Below, in pieces: positions 11,401 through 21,921 of a DNA stretch of 64,000 bases. Where the stretch lies: the NCBI GenBank assembly GCA_026075535.2, contig AP026550.1, positions 4,898,001-4,962,000 on the forward strand. The letters are read 5' to 3'. Every line of letters begins with the position of its first letter. The stretch's first letter is position 1. Under the pieces are notes generated by a model. That model was not told the origin of the DNA. It did no database searches and saw only the letters and a program-made list of their open reading frames with translations. The translations under genes and the position numbers were made by a program. The stretch is from Tricholoma matsutake (taxonomy: Eukaryota; Basidiomycota; Agaricomycetes; Agaricales; Tricholomataceae).

Positions 11401-11545
11401 GCATTGGTAAGAGGCTGAATAAACTGGATCATTCTGATCGTAGACAGATTGAGCTACAGAGGATGAAAACAGTGTTGACAAAAATTTCGGTGGCTGTGCA
11501 CATCGTGGTAACAAGTAAAGAAGCGATGACGTCATGTCCTGGACT

Positions 11546-14272
11546 CGTCAATGCAACCTCCCATCATACGAGGCAATCTCCTATCGGGGAGAACCTTGTA
11601 ACAATCTCGATTCCTTGTGGGCTGTGCTCAATGGGTCCTACAATGCGGCCTCAGATTGAGTAGTCAATCTGAGTATCTTAAATGAACTTGACCCAGTGCC
11701 TGAAAGGGCCTGGATTCCATTCTCCATTACGGAAATGAAAGAAGCACTTAATGCATGCTCTTCCTGATCTGCTCCAGGTCCCAATCATGTTACATGGTCA
11801 CACCTAAAGCACTGGTGTAGCAATCCTGAGGTTGTGGGTCTCATCACTCGCATCACTGAGGTGTGCATCACTGTTGGCCACTTGCCGACTCACTTTAAGG
11901 AATCCCTGTCAGTTATTATCCTGAAACCGGGGAAACCCAATTATTTGACACCAAAGTCATTCAGGCCAATCGTGCTCCTGGACAGTCTGGGCAAACTGGT
12001 CAAGAAGATGCTGTCCAGACAGCTTCAATTTGACGGAGTTGCACACGAAGCCTTCGAGCAAAATCAGTTTGGAGGTGTCACCCAGTGTTCCACTGAGGAC
12101 GTGGGAATCTACCTCACTCATCTCGTAAGGGCGGGATGGGCTCAGGGCCTCAAAACAAGTGTTGTCACCTTCAACATTGCTCAGTTCTTTCCCTCTCTGA
12201 ACCATCAGGTTCTGTTGAAAATTGTCTCCCAGTCGGGATTCCCTGCTCAGGTAGTGAATTTCTTCTGCTCCTACCTTGTGGGTCGCAAAACAACCTACAA
12301 GTGGAACACCTTCTCGTCTGGCTCCTTTGCAGCCGATGTGGGGGTGGGACAGGGATCTGCCCTGTCCCCAGTCCACTCAGTACTTAATGCCAATTATGAA
12401 GCTCTTCAGGAGAAGCAAGATTGGCAAAAGTGTCGAGCTCATGTCTTATGTGGATGATGGCACCCTCATCACCTGCTCTGCATGGTTGGAGGACAACCTC
12501 CCCCTTCTCAAAGAAGCATATGGCTGGATCTTCCAGGCATTCACATCCCTCGGACTTGTCTTGGAATACGACAAGTCAGAGATATTCCATTTCTCAAGAT
12601 CGAGGGGCTTCACTCCTCTTCCGATAGACCTAGGATTTGCCCCTTATACAGGCAACTCTCCACTCAAACCCAAGGTTACCTGGAGGTACATTGGCTTCTT
12701 TTTCGATTGTAAACTCTCCTTCAAGGAGCACACACAATTCTACTCCACCAAAGCCCTCACCATGGCAAGAGCAATGGGAATGCTCGGCAACTCTGTGAGG
12801 GGGTTAAATCCCATGCAGAAGCACCTCCTCTACCATTCTTGCATTGTACCTATTATGACATATGGACTGAGACTCTGGCACTTTAAGGGCACATGCGTCA
12901 AAGATGTTGTTAAAACATTGGCCCAGGTGCAGTCCATCACTGCACACTGGATACTTGGTGCATTCCGCACCACCCCTATAGGTGGCCTGGAAAGTAAAAG
13001 TATTGCAGGATTGCTGCCCATGCATCCATTACTGTGCAGATTGGTCGATAGAGGGGTATACAGAACCCCACTGCTGGCCCCATCCCACCCCCTAAGAGCG
13101 ATCTTAGGGCCCAATCACATTGGCACCACCTACCCTCATGAGCTAGGCCTCTGGGGAGGAAACGTGCTCAACACGCTAACACTACAAGGCCCATCTGTTG
13201 CTTCAGCCTCAGCTCTGGCCCTTGTACCAGGAGATGAATTCGACCCCTTTGGGGAAGAAAACATGCCCGGAAACAGAGTGAAGGACCTCTTCCCCACTCG
13301 CTTTTCCTCTCACCACCTCACCTCCAAGGAGGATGAAGCAAGGAGTGCGTACAGGAGTGACCTCGACAAAGCTTGGGCTGCTGCCCAGGTGGAGGATAAC
13401 ACTCTCATTGTTGCAGTGGACACATCAGTGCCCACCAATGCCAAGTTCCAAGCTGTTGCCTGCACTCTAGTCTTCGGGCTGGGAGAACAGGTGGACCACA
13501 TTGTCTCAGCCTCTGGGAGGAGAACCCCCCCAGAAGTCAAACTATTCGCTCTCCAACTGGGCATCTCTGCCGCTTGCAGCAAGGGATGCAAAAGGTTCAT
13601 TGTCTTCTCGGATTCTACCACGGGCATCGATTCCCTTATAGATCCAAAACCATGTTCTGAGCAAATCTTTGCTCTGGACACTTGTCGCTCACTTCATCCC
13701 TGGCTAGCCGGGGGTGATGAGAGAAATGTCACATTCTGGCATGTCCCCTCAAAATTCGAGTGGAACGTGCACAAGAAGGCTCATGATGTTGCTACATCTA
13801 CCAAGATCTCCATGGGCAGACACCCACGGACGTCTCTAGACTACCTTAAGAACCAGGTTGAAAAGGCTGTTTGCAAGGAATGGCACACGCGGTTCTCTGA
13901 ACCTGCATATTGTGGATGGCATTTCCTCCAGCTCAAAGAAGTGGGAGGGAAGCCTGTACTACCCTCCACCCACAAAGGTGGGCCTTGGCTGAAAGTCTCG
14001 GGAACCAGCACAACTGGTACATCCTGACTCACCCATATGATCACTGGTCATGCTCCTCTAGGGGAGTATTGTCAATGTTTTTCCCTAGATGGGGAACTCC
14101 AATGTTGGTGTCTGGCTCCCGAGGTCCAAACTTGGGACCATGTATTGCGAGTCTGCCCTGCAGTCACTTGAACTGAAACTCATGCAAGCCCAGACACCAT
14201 CGAAGGCTTTTATGAGCAATTGGACAATAACCCAGAACTTGGGTCATTCACCCTGCTCACACAGGATCCAGG
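11546..14272 (+). pseudogene. LINE-B endonuclease end, RT, RNase H and zinc finger, broken
   Basis: Continues the LINE-B coding region after the nested LINE. The endonuclease ends at TGA 11657-11659, the same position as in LINE-C. RT carries LKPGKPNYLTPKSFRPIV, FNIAQFFPSL (motif A Asp changed to Asn), GVGQGSALSPV and, after a one-base deletion near 12386, SYVDDGTLITCS. RNase H has VAVDTSVPTNAKF, PEVKLFALQ (catalytic Glu changed to Lys context) and FSDSTTGIDSL. A stop at about 14026 precedes a CWCLAPE...HVLRVCP finger. A further TGA lies at about 11770. It is clearly dead but gives a second, independent copy for comparison with LINE-C. Confidence 0.88.
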
Positions 14273-14820
14273 ATAGGTTGTGCATGCAGGGCATATGACC
14301 CTTGTCTGGTCCTGGCTAGTGTGATTGGTATGTCTGGTGGTGGCTGTAGATAGCGGCTGACGAGTCCATTAACCCTCATAAAGGGGGCCTGCCCATGTTC
14401 AGGAGCGACTGTCAGGGCGGGGGGACACAACACCAGGTACTGGTTTGGGGAGGTGCCTGAGCACTTCCAGATCCCCTGTTGGTTACGCGTTATGATGACT
14501 TAGTTGACTACGCTTTCCTTTCCGAGCTGAGAGGCTCACGTCGGGGCAGCAGTTTCCCCTAAATCTTGCACACATACCTGTAGAGTCTCGGGGAACACAA
14601 CATTGTCAAGTCCAGGTTGTCGGTATGCCACCACTGGCAAGTCCGTTTACTCGATAAAGGGGGCCCCCTTAGTGGTCATTGCAGCTATCCAGGTGGTTGG
14701 TGCAAAGATCAGCAGGAGGAGGACTTGGGCTAGGCATAGTGTACTTCGTTTGTATGTCTCTGCCACGGACTGTGTTTGGGCGCCGCGTTATAAATTTTTG
14801 ACCCAAAAAAAAAAAAAAAA
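14273..14820 (+). other. LINE 3' UTR with the shared TTGACCC tail
   Basis: Non-coding 3' end, repeated at 1312-1871, 5060-5568 (reverse), 26640-27170 and in part at 34484-34885. The last 20-25 bases before the poly(A), TTATAAATTTTTGACCC, are also the ends of the SINE and of the HAL-like element, so this is probably the sequence recognised by the LINE reverse transcriptase. The assignment of function is inference. Confidence 0.75.
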
Positions 14821-14834
14821 GAGTCATAAAAGCT

Positions 14835-15090
14835 GCAAAAGGCAAATCCAAGCAAAAGAAACCTGGCCAAAGGTCAACAGCAGAACAGGCACACAACTCA
14901 AACACAAGTGCAACTCTGTTGAATGATGGACATACTCTGTAACGCTGGCATCACTCAGCCACAGCCAATTAATCGTCCAGGTGATGGTGAACTGCAGTAT
15001 CTTATACCTCGAGACATGTACATGAGGTACATGGGACCCATGTCAGGCAACAATGTGAATGACCCCCCTATTGATCTGTCCCTGTTCTGA
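14835..15090 (+). pseudogene. Unknown multi-exon gene, 3' part after LINE-B
   Basis: If LINE-B and one copy of its duplication are removed, the frame of the 2838-3029 exon runs on here as AKGKSKQKKPGQRSTAEQ and ends at a TAA near 14942. A second frame opening at 14931 (MDILCNAGITQPQP...) runs to TGA at 15088-15090 and has the better coding look, so one small frameshift probably separates them. This is the C-terminus of the gene at 1872-3015; no domain is recognised. Confidence 0.55.
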
Positions 15091-15179
15091 AACGACCACT
15101 CCACTCCGCCTCCTCAACAAACATCACAATGTCCTAAACCTCGCCCCCTTTTTTGTGGCCAGGATACAGGAGCAGCCAG

Positions 15180-15405
15180 CATGGGAGTGGCCAGCATGCC
15201 CGATGAAGGATTGTCAGCAGTTAGCTATCAACCAATGACCCCACCCCCATCCCAACAAAACCTGACAATCAGGCAATCACATCAGCAGTGGCCAGCATGG
15301 CAGTGGCCAGCTTGGCTGATGTAGGATTGTCAACGGTTAGCTATCAACCAATGACCCCACCCCCCATCCCAACAAAACCTGACAATCAACCAATCAGAGG
15401 GTTGA
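15180..15405. repeat. Two-copy tandem repeat of about 110 bp
   Basis: The block from GTGGCCAGCATG through AGCTATCAACCAATGACCCC to CCTGACAATCA occurs twice, at about 15180-15290 and 15292-15400, with a few differences. It contains CCAAT-like motifs. It lies between two convergent gene remnants; I see no coding potential in 15091-15567. Confidence 0.75.
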
Positions 15406-15567
15406 CAACGAAAGACAGCTGATGACCTTGCACAACAGGAGGCCATTTTAAACACAACCCTTGGTAAAAGAGAGAAGAGGAAAAATGTGAAATTTTCAGA
15501 CTAATTATACAACAATATTTCTGTATGAATGTAAAATAAAATGGTCCAACCATTACTTTTTTCTGCC

Positions 15568-17821
15568 TCATTTGACCTCCTCTCTGTCCTCGGATGTTCC
15601 CACTCTCTTCTTCGGGTTTGGCTGAGGGCTGGTACTTCTCAAAGGCTGGGTGGGTGACAAATGGCAAGGGGATCGGTGTAATTGTGGAGGAGGAGGGGAA
15701 TGCGATGCCAGCAGTGAAGGAGGGGCAGGTGGTACAAACACATTGCTGGTGGATACCATTACTGGTTCCACAAGGTCAGCATTGGGGATTGAGGGGGGTT
15801 GAAGGAGGGGAGGAAGGGGCACATCCACAGAGGTCATACATTGAACTGATTCATGAGAATCTTGTGGTGTGGCGGGGATGACCTTGATTTGAGGACCATG
15901 TCCTTCTTCCTCAAGCCCAGGGGGAGTGGCATGTGGCAGTGTGGGAGCGGGAGAGGGAGTGGGAGAGGAAGCGGGAGAGGGAGAGGGAGCACTCGATGCA
16001 TCATCTTGGCCTTGCCACTTGGGCTGGCCAGCTTCTGCATCAGGCAAAGCATCGGGGATGGGAGTGGCATTGGGAGTGGGAGCGGGAGTGGCAGGTGGGG
16101 CATCAGGTGGAAGTGTGGGAACAGGAGCGGGGGCGGGGGCAGGAGTTGGGGCAGGAGTGGGAGCAACCTTGCATCCATCTTGCTCAGGCCAAGCCGCCTC
16201 ATGTCTATCTTCCTCACTACCAGCATCAGCGGCACCAGCCCTGTGCCAGAGATCCTCCCAAGCAGCATCCCCAGCATCCTGCTCATCTTCGTCGACCTCC
16301 ATACCATACCTTCGCCTATAGCTGGGACCATCTCTAATATAGTGCAGCTCACCTGCACCATTGTACAACACAAGGGGTTGTGGGTGGAACCCCATGTACT
16401 CTTCCATCTCATCCATCCTCCTGCTCAAGCTGGTCATATTCTCCCATATGTTGGCCATTGCTCTGGGGAAGTTCTGATGGAGCCAATCACCCTGATTGTA
16501 CAGATGATGCTCCAGTTCTTGTATACAGTTGTTGAAGTCACAGAGGTCCCCAGCAGTAATGGGAGTGGGAGCAGGCAAGGACGGGGATTCATGCGCGACA
16601 TCAACCATCTCAACGTCGGAGGAATATGTTGCTGTGGACAATGTTCAGTGGTTATTTGTATGGTGATATGTAGTACTTACCCTTCAATTTTCCTTTTTCT
16701 TCCCTCGTGAACCTCTGCAAGGATCCAGACTTCTTCACCTTTCTTCTGGCTGCACCCTTTCCTTTCTCTGGCTTGTCCCCTCCATGACCATCTTTCATTT
16801 TTTCACACTTGACTTTGCCCTTCCCACATTCAAAACATGTGCCCTTCCCATTGACCTGTTTGTGACATTGTTGCCCAAGCCAGATGCATCGTATGCAGAG
16901 AGTGGGCCTTACTGCCCCGCATGCTGGTTGTTGCCATGCTCCTTTCGCTCCAACAATCCATCTCCATCGCTTTCCATCCCTTCTGATTCCCCATCATTTT
17001 CTAAATCCTCACCAGAGGTCCTGCCACTCCCACTTGGTCTTGCTGGAGTGGTTGGGGTGGGTGGTGCTGATGGGCGTGCATCTGGGCATCGATGTTCTGG
17101 CTGGCATGACCTGGATCTGGATGGCTCTGCTGGTGCCTGTGGTTGCCTTTGCCTGGTCTCCCCTGGAGCTCCTGCTCCTGTTCCTGTCCCCATCCCCGCT
17201 CCCATCCCAGTCCTGGTCCCCGTTCCCATTCCGGTCCCCACTCTGGTCCCCGCTCCCCTCTATCGTCCTGCTCCCATTCCCGTTCCCATTCCTGAACCCC
17301 CACCTGCCGCTCCACCTCCTGCTCCCGATGCCAAAACCCCTGAGGTTCCCGCAATCCCACCTTTCTCGTCGAATTTCTTCATTGCGCACAGCTGACCTTC
17401 CATGAAAATCTCATCTCCCACTCTATAAGAACTTCCCCATGCTACCAAAAAACCCCACAAGAATGACTTGGCACCAAATGCCGCTTTCAAGTCCTCCCCA
17501 AGAAGCAGGCAAGGGGAACGTGTAGATAGAGTAGTACCTTTGTTTGTTCCCGCTCCATGGACTGCGTTCAAGCCCCGTGTTATAAATTCTGATCCAAAAA
17601 AAAAAAAAAAGAAGTCCTCCCCAAGATCCTGTCTTTGCCATGAAAATAATGTGTTCTACAGTATATTAGTCCCACTGTTGTCCTGATAGTATTTTACTTA
17701 CAAGTGCCCATTTTTGTTCCCTCATGATGGCCTCGATGTTTTGTGTTTGAAGGAGGCCGTTTCAAACAGCCTGCTCAATCTGGCTGATGTGGCCAAGGAC
17801 TTGTTGAGTTGTAATGTTCAT
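15568..17821 (-). CDS. Three-exon Cys-cluster, low-complexity protein of unknown function, SINE in exon 2
   Basis: Start ATG at 17819-17821 (MNITTQQVLGHISQIEQAV). Introns at 17656-17701 (gtaagt...ctgtag) and 16632-16680 (gtaagt...ccacag) keep frame. Exon 2 encodes SYRVGDEIFMEGQLCAMKK, then Gly/Thr/Ala-rich repeats and a Cys cluster, CIRCIWLGQQC...CFECGKGKVKC, like the CxxC-x6-C double clusters of fungal DNA-binding or transposon-linked proteins. Exon 3 starts SSDVEMVDVAHESP, has a helical DFNNCIQELEHHLYNQ segment, an acidic patch and long Pro/Ala/Thr repeats, ending at TGA 15568-15570. An in-frame TGA (17762-17764) replaces a likely Arg, a SINE (17503-17611) splits exon 2, and frame is lost near 16910. 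It is therefore probably a pseudogene. Confidence 0.6.
15928..16172. repeat. GGGAGTGGGAGC-type minisatellite inside exon 3
   Basis: Degenerate hexamer repeats (GGGAGC/GGGAGT/GGGGGC) that encode the Pro-Ala/Thr-Pro repeats of the minus-strand protein. The same sequence class recurs at 17150-17345, 17840-17875, 18850-18950 and 19125-19200. Confidence 0.7.
17150..17345. repeat. CCCATTCC/GTCCCC-type minisatellite inside exon 2
   Basis: Pyrimidine-rich 6-bp-periodic repeats that read as Gly-Thr/Gly-Met/Gly-Ala repeats on the minus strand. Repeat slippage here may explain the frame confusion around the Gly-rich part of the gene at 15568-17821. Confidence 0.65.
17503..17611 (+). mobile_element. Short SINE with LINE-type tail, inserted in a coding exon
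   Basis: A 109 bp insertion flanked by the 14 bp duplication AAGTCCTCCCCAAG (17489-17502 and 17612-17625). It carries GCGTTCAAGCCCC, which fits a Pol III B box (GTTCRANYC), and ends TTATAAATTCTGATCC plus poly(A). The A box is unclear. Its tail is that of the LINEs in this window, so it was presumably mobilised by them. It sits inside exon 2 of the minus-strand Cys-cluster gene and destroys the frame. Confidence 0.88.
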
Positions 17822-18015
17822 ATTGAGATGAGTCGGGAACGGGGACGGGGATGGGAACGGGGATGGGAGTGATGGGGTTTGAAAGTCAACAAAAGTTGGA
17901 AAGATGAAAATCAACCATCACGTGTGTTTGTTCATCAAGGCCAAACAAATAACATCAATATCTGATCACTAGATTAGATGCACATTATAACCTCTGTTAC
18001 ATTGATCCATCCACA

Positions 18016-18729
18016 ATGAGCGACCAGCAGCAAACACAAGGCAATGTTCTAGATGGCTATGTCCCTATCTGAGCCGATGATAGGCACCACTATTTGGTGC
18101 CCCACTTTATGAATCCTGCCCCTCATCAGGTGATGAATGCCTATCACCAGAAGTTGGAACTTGATGTCTGTAATGCGGATGGAGGAGTAAGCTTCATTTA
18201 TTTCAAATCAGGTTGAAGTTAAGGGCTGCTGCCATGTCTCTGGCCACTGCTGTGTCTTGGCCGCTCCCATATCCAGGCTGCTCCCATTTCTCTATCCACT
18301 CCTGTGTCTTGTCTATCCCAACTGACATTATGATCAATTTGCAGTCTGGCAACATGACTGTGCTGCCATACTACCTGGTGGCCTGCAACCAGCTCACCCT
18401 ACCTGCTGATCCAGTAAGTGTCATCCTCATTTGTGTTTCTACATTAGTTCATCCTGTTGCAGGACTTGACAGACAGGGAGTTGTTGAGCTGCCATGCTGA
18501 AGTGAAGGCCCTTCAAGACCAGCTTGGCATATCGTACAAGGATGCCAGTCATCATCTGTACATGGCCGAGGTGAAGAAGCTTGAACAACAAGATATAACA
18601 TTGAAAACATATGCCATTTTGAAGGAAAGGGTTGAAAATAAGTTGAAATCATTCAAAAGGAGGTTCTCAGAAATTATGCCATCATCCCACTCAGACACTA
18701 TGGCCGATCCCCCTGCCGATTCCCAGTGA
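18016..18729 (+). pseudogene. Small three-exon coiled-coil gene of unknown function
   Basis: ATG at 18016 opens MSDQQQTQGNVLDGYVPI, then an in-frame TGA (18070-18072) where CGA/Arg fits, then DDRHHYLVPHFMNPA. Introns are proposed from 18188 (gtaagc) to the CAG near 18342 and from 18413 (gtaagt) to the GCAG at 18462. The last exon encodes DLTDRELLSCHAEVKALQ and a long helical region ending PADSQ at 18729. The type (short protein with HYLVPxFM and RELLxxHAEVK segments) resembles repeated hypothetical proteins of agaricomycetes, from memory only. The single stop makes it a recent pseudogene. Confidence 0.6.
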
Positions 18730-18849
18730 TGTGGAAGGATAATTAATACCTTACTCATTATATATATATCTATGTAGCTTTTGTCTGTATTCTGTTCTTA
18801 ATGCACATCATTGTAGTAATATCATTGTTGTTGTGGTCCTGTCAAGCCC

Positions 18850-19560
18850 CAATGTCAGTGCCACTTCCCCATTCCTGTCCCCATCCCCATCCCCATCCCT
18901 GCTCCCATCTCCATCCCCATCTCCATCCCAGTCCACGTCCCCTTCCCTGCAATTGCATTTCAAACATTACTAATATCTGTACTATCTTCTTAATGGACAT
19001 CGATCTGAATGGTACAGCAAGTAAAGTAGTAATGTAGTCATTTATTAATTAATAGAGTATGTACAAATATATAGTGAGTTCAATGGCATCCATTGAAACA
19101 GATAATACAATGTGTACAGTCAATAGTCCCCATCCCCACTCCCATCCCACTCCCATCCCTGCTCCTGTCCCCATTCCCATCCCTGTCCCCGTCCCCTTCC
19201 CTGCAATTGCATTTCAAACATTACTAATGTCTGTACTATGTTCTTAATGCACGTCTATCTGTATGGTACAGCAAGTAAAGTAGTAATGTAGTCATTTATT
19301 AATTAATAGAGTATGTACAAATATATAGTGAGTTCGATGGCGTCCATTGAAAGTCAATAGTATTCATAGGTTAATATTGTGTCTGTGCCCAATGGCAATG
19401 CCATGGCCATCCCTGTGTCCATCCCCATGTCCATGGCTGCGTCTGTGCCCATCACATCTCAAACATTACTAATGTCTGTATTACATTCCTAATGCATGTC
19501 TATTGTAAGGTATAATAATCAGTGTACAATGTAGTCATTGGTTAATATAGTATAGTGGAT
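18850..19560. repeat. Tandem repeat, unit about 255 bp, 2.5 copies, with CCCATCCC minisatellites
   Basis: Each unit begins with CCCCATCCC-type repeats, then TTCCCTGCAATTGCATTTCA, ACATTACTAAT, a GTACAGCAAGTAAAGTAGTA segment and AGTATGTACAAATATATAGT. Copies lie at about 18850-19105 and 19125-19360; a decayed third runs to about 19560. No gene is seen between 18730 and 19640. Confidence 0.8.
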
Positions 19561-19653
19561 ACAATGTATGCATTTGATAGGTCATATCATTCGATACAAT
19601 GTAGCTTACCTATGTGGTAAAATCATTGCATTAATAAAGGAAACATACCATAT

Positions 19654-19685
19654 GGCCCAAACAACTGACTAGTGTCGTTTGGGCC
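19654..19685. other. GGCCCAAAC palindrome of hAT-1
   Basis: GGCCCAAAC (19654-19662) and GTTTGGGCC (19677-19685) form a 9 bp perfect inverted repeat. Related palindromes occur at 22964-22996, 33622-33650, 39657-39694 and 45543-45573, each at the same place in a hAT-like element. Confidence 0.8.
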
Positions 19686-19800
19686 ACCTTCTTTGCATTT
19701 GCTCATTTGTGTGGTTGATGGTGGTGAAGGTGGTGGGGTGAAGGTGGTGATGACATGGCATTCATTTGTTGTGGTTGTGGTTGTGAGAAGTTGTCTGGTA

Positions 19801-19905
19801 AGTGGTACCACTTTTGTTTTTGGGCGCACAAATATGACCACATGGTCCGTGCACAGCCACGGGGTATATAAGCACCCACCAAATGACTGCTTTTCCCCCA
19901 GGCTC
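19801..19905 (+). promoter_or_regulatory. Conserved TATA promoter block of hAT-1
   Basis: TATATAA at 19865-19871 is preceded by GACCACATGGTCC and GCACAGCCACGGGG and followed by GCACCCACCAAATGA. The same block is at 45690-45775 (plus) and 38030-38110 (minus) in two other copies. The conservation of a TATA box with flanks in decayed elements suggests a real RNA polymerase II start, but no open reading frame follows. Confidence 0.6.
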
Positions 19906-20035
19906 GTCCCACTGCACATAAATAGAGATAAGTAGTAATTATTATTATTTTCATCAGTTCTTTTGTCTTATTATCTATGTATGTATATGTACATATGTAG
20001 GATAATATATATACTATAAAAGACCGGTTGCAACT

Positions 20036-20804
20036 TGTTACAATTTTCCTTGTAACTCATGGAACCCAATTGACCTGACTGACCCGACGATCCCCTCCAG
20101 ACAGAAGGCACCCCATGATTCATGCCTAGGGCATGTCCTTGACACCAGACACACGCACGACACATGCTGACTGCATGCATTCGATCCCCTTCCTGTGGAA
20201 GGCACCCTTGATGCATGGTGACTCCATGCACCCAAACCCACTCCCATACATGCTGTGATGCAACAGCCTCTTGACATGAGGTCTGTGATGTCGGACTCTC
20301 ATGATCGACATGCTGCACCGCAGCATGTCCTTGACATTGGATCCTTGACATCAGATCCATGACATCGGACACCCCATGCTAGGCATGAGGCTTATCTCTT
20401 ATTGTTTCCTGACATGCTGCGCCGCAGCACTCCATGACATCGGACGCCTCATGCAAGGCATGAGGCCTATTGTTTCTATTCTTACTTGATATGCATCTAT
20501 CTTTCCAATTGGACAATAAGGACCTCCCTCATAGTATAAGTACTGCAACTCATAGTAGGGATGACCTTAGTTTAGATCTAGGCAATCTACAGCTTTAACT
20601 TGTGAACTTGTGAACTTACTTGAAACCACTAAGGAAGCCCCTTAGTGCGTGAACCCAAACGACTCTATGCAGAAGGCCTGCTAGAGTGCACTATCTCTCT
20701 TACATCGGACGCTCTGAGTAAGACTAGTGCCAAACGACTTGTCGAGGAAGCACCTCATCAAACGACATTGACTAGATCGAGTGGTTGAGGCATCGCCCTT
20801 AACA
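20036..20804 (+). mobile_element. Solo LTR of family LTR3
   Basis: A 769 bp unit with ends TGTTACAATT and CCCTTAACA (inverted TGTTA/TAACA) flanked by the 5 bp duplication CAACT (20031-20035 and 20805-20809). A reverse copy lies at 38209-38903. No coding region is present in the window, so copia versus gypsy type cannot be decided; strand is assigned by convention. Confidence 0.9.
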
Positions 20805-20979
20805 CAACTGATTGCAACTGGTTTTATAACAGTTTTCAAACATTTTAGAAAGTAAGGCAACCAGCAACCAAACCAACCTTGAAAGAGGGCAACTGCAACC
20901 GACGGTCCGGTTGCATTTGGTTGGGTTGGTTGGGTTGCGGTCTTTTTTTCGGTCCACCCAACTGGACCTTTAAACACTA

Positions 20980-21921
20980 ATCTCGCTTGCCCCAAACACA
21001 CACTTCTCTGGTTTCAAAAATAGATCATTCTCTGCTAACCTCCATAGCACCTCCTGCACTATTGCCTCATGATTTTCTTCATCCTCTGTGAATATCAGAA
21101 TGTTGTCAATAAATATTATTACCACGCCTTTGTCTATTATGTCCTTGAAAATGTTGTTCATCATATTTTGAAAGGTTGGGGGACTATTAGTCATCCCAAA
21201 AAACCTGACAAGTGGCTCAAAGGATCTTTGATGCATGGCAAATGTGGCCTTCCACTCATCTCCTTTCTTTATTTGTACATTATTGTATCCCCATCGTAAA
21301 TCCAATTTTGTAAAGACCTTGGCTTTTCCCACCTTGTCAATTATTTCTGAGATCAATGGCAGGGGGTACACATTCTTCACTGTCCACTCATTCAGATACC
21401 TATAATCTGTACACATCCTCTTCCTTTGGTCTTTGTTTGGCATGAAGAATATTGGTGACATCTGTGGTGATTTCGAAGGTCATATGTATCCTTTGTGCAA
21501 TTGCTCCTTCAGGAACACATCCACTTCTTCTTGTTCCATCGGAGATAATGGATATACCTTCGACTTCTTTGGCACAAACCCTGGCTTCATCTTGATCACA
21601 TGATCCCATGGCTTCCACACCAGCATTCGCTCAGACTCCTTCTTCTGGAACACTGACAGATATTCATGATACACTTTTGGCACCCACTCCTCCATCGGCT
21701 TCTCCACCTTCACAATATTCTTGTCCCATGACTGTCCTCCACGAATTGCTCTAAAGGTTTGCTTCTGCTCTTCTTTCTCAATCATGACCAGAACTTCCCC
21801 ATTTGGCATTTCCTCATCCTCCACTTCCTCCATCATAACACAATACTTCCTCGGATGTTCTTTCTCTCTCTTTTTCCTTTTTTCCTTCTTCATCTTCCTC
21901 CCATACACATTACATTCCTTA
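20980..21921 (-). pseudogene. gypsy-C pol: reverse transcriptase, truncated
   Basis: Region after the protease: Lys/Glu-rich linker (PKECNVYGRK, then basic stretch), the PWDHVIKMKPGF segment, then RT with [46 protein letters not shown] and [11 protein letters not shown], the last being a changed YxDD box (Asp-Asp to Asp-Asn). A TGA at 21480-21482 stands where the family has Arg before PSKSP. The gene ends after [14 protein letters not shown], where the hAT-like element starts. RNase H and integrase are missing. Confidence 0.85.

Larger units (their letters stand above)
5060..11531 (-). mobile_element. LINE-C, near full-length LINE nested in LINE-B
   Basis: A 6472 bp LINE in reverse orientation. 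On the plus strand it begins with poly(T) at 5060-5074 and the reverse of the TTGACCC tail. Its target duplication is TCATGTCCTGGACT (5046-5059 and 11532-11545). It encodes ORF1 with zinc knuckles, an endonuclease and an RT-RNase H-finger protein, an order seen in the Tad1/I-like RNase H-bearing LINEs of fungi; the clade is inferred. Sequence between 11400 and 11531 is its 5' UTR. It is the best preserved element here, though ORF1 is frameshifted at homopolymers. Confidence 0.93.
3030..14820 (+). mobile_element. LINE-B, 5'-truncated LINE carrying two nested insertions
   Basis: Bounded by a 14 bp target duplication (3016-3029 and 14821-14834) and ending in poly(A) at 14805-14820. LINE-B's own sequence is 3030-3122, 3825-5059 and 11546-14820. 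It holds the last zinc knuckle of ORF1 (CxxC-QKNHAFDDHRC), the endonuclease gene, then RT, RNase H and the Cys/His finger. A solo LTR (3123-3819) and a complete antisense LINE (5060-11531) are inserted in it, so it is older than both. Stops and a frameshift in pol show that it is dead. Confidence 0.92.
19640..20979 (+). mobile_element. hAT-1, right part of a hAT-like non-autonomous element
   Basis: The right end reads TGGACCTTTAAACACTA, matching the right end of hAT-4 (46079). Shared with hAT-4, in the same order: the GGGCCC palindrome, the TATA block, a segment ending TTTTAGAAAGTAAGGCAACC, and a (GGTTGGGTT) block before the terminus. The left terminus was not found. It is inserted in the RT gene of gypsy-C and is itself split by a solo LTR (20036-20804). 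The hAT assignment is inferred from the TAGTG...CACTA ends and the 8 bp duplication of hAT-4. Confidence 0.75.

Noticed and set aside
15926..16710. Long plus-strand open frames over the GGGAGTGGGAGC repeats
   Set aside because: They are antisense shadows of the minus-strand Pro/Ala-rich exon, kept open by the repeat composition. The minus strand has canonical splice sites and a Cys cluster.
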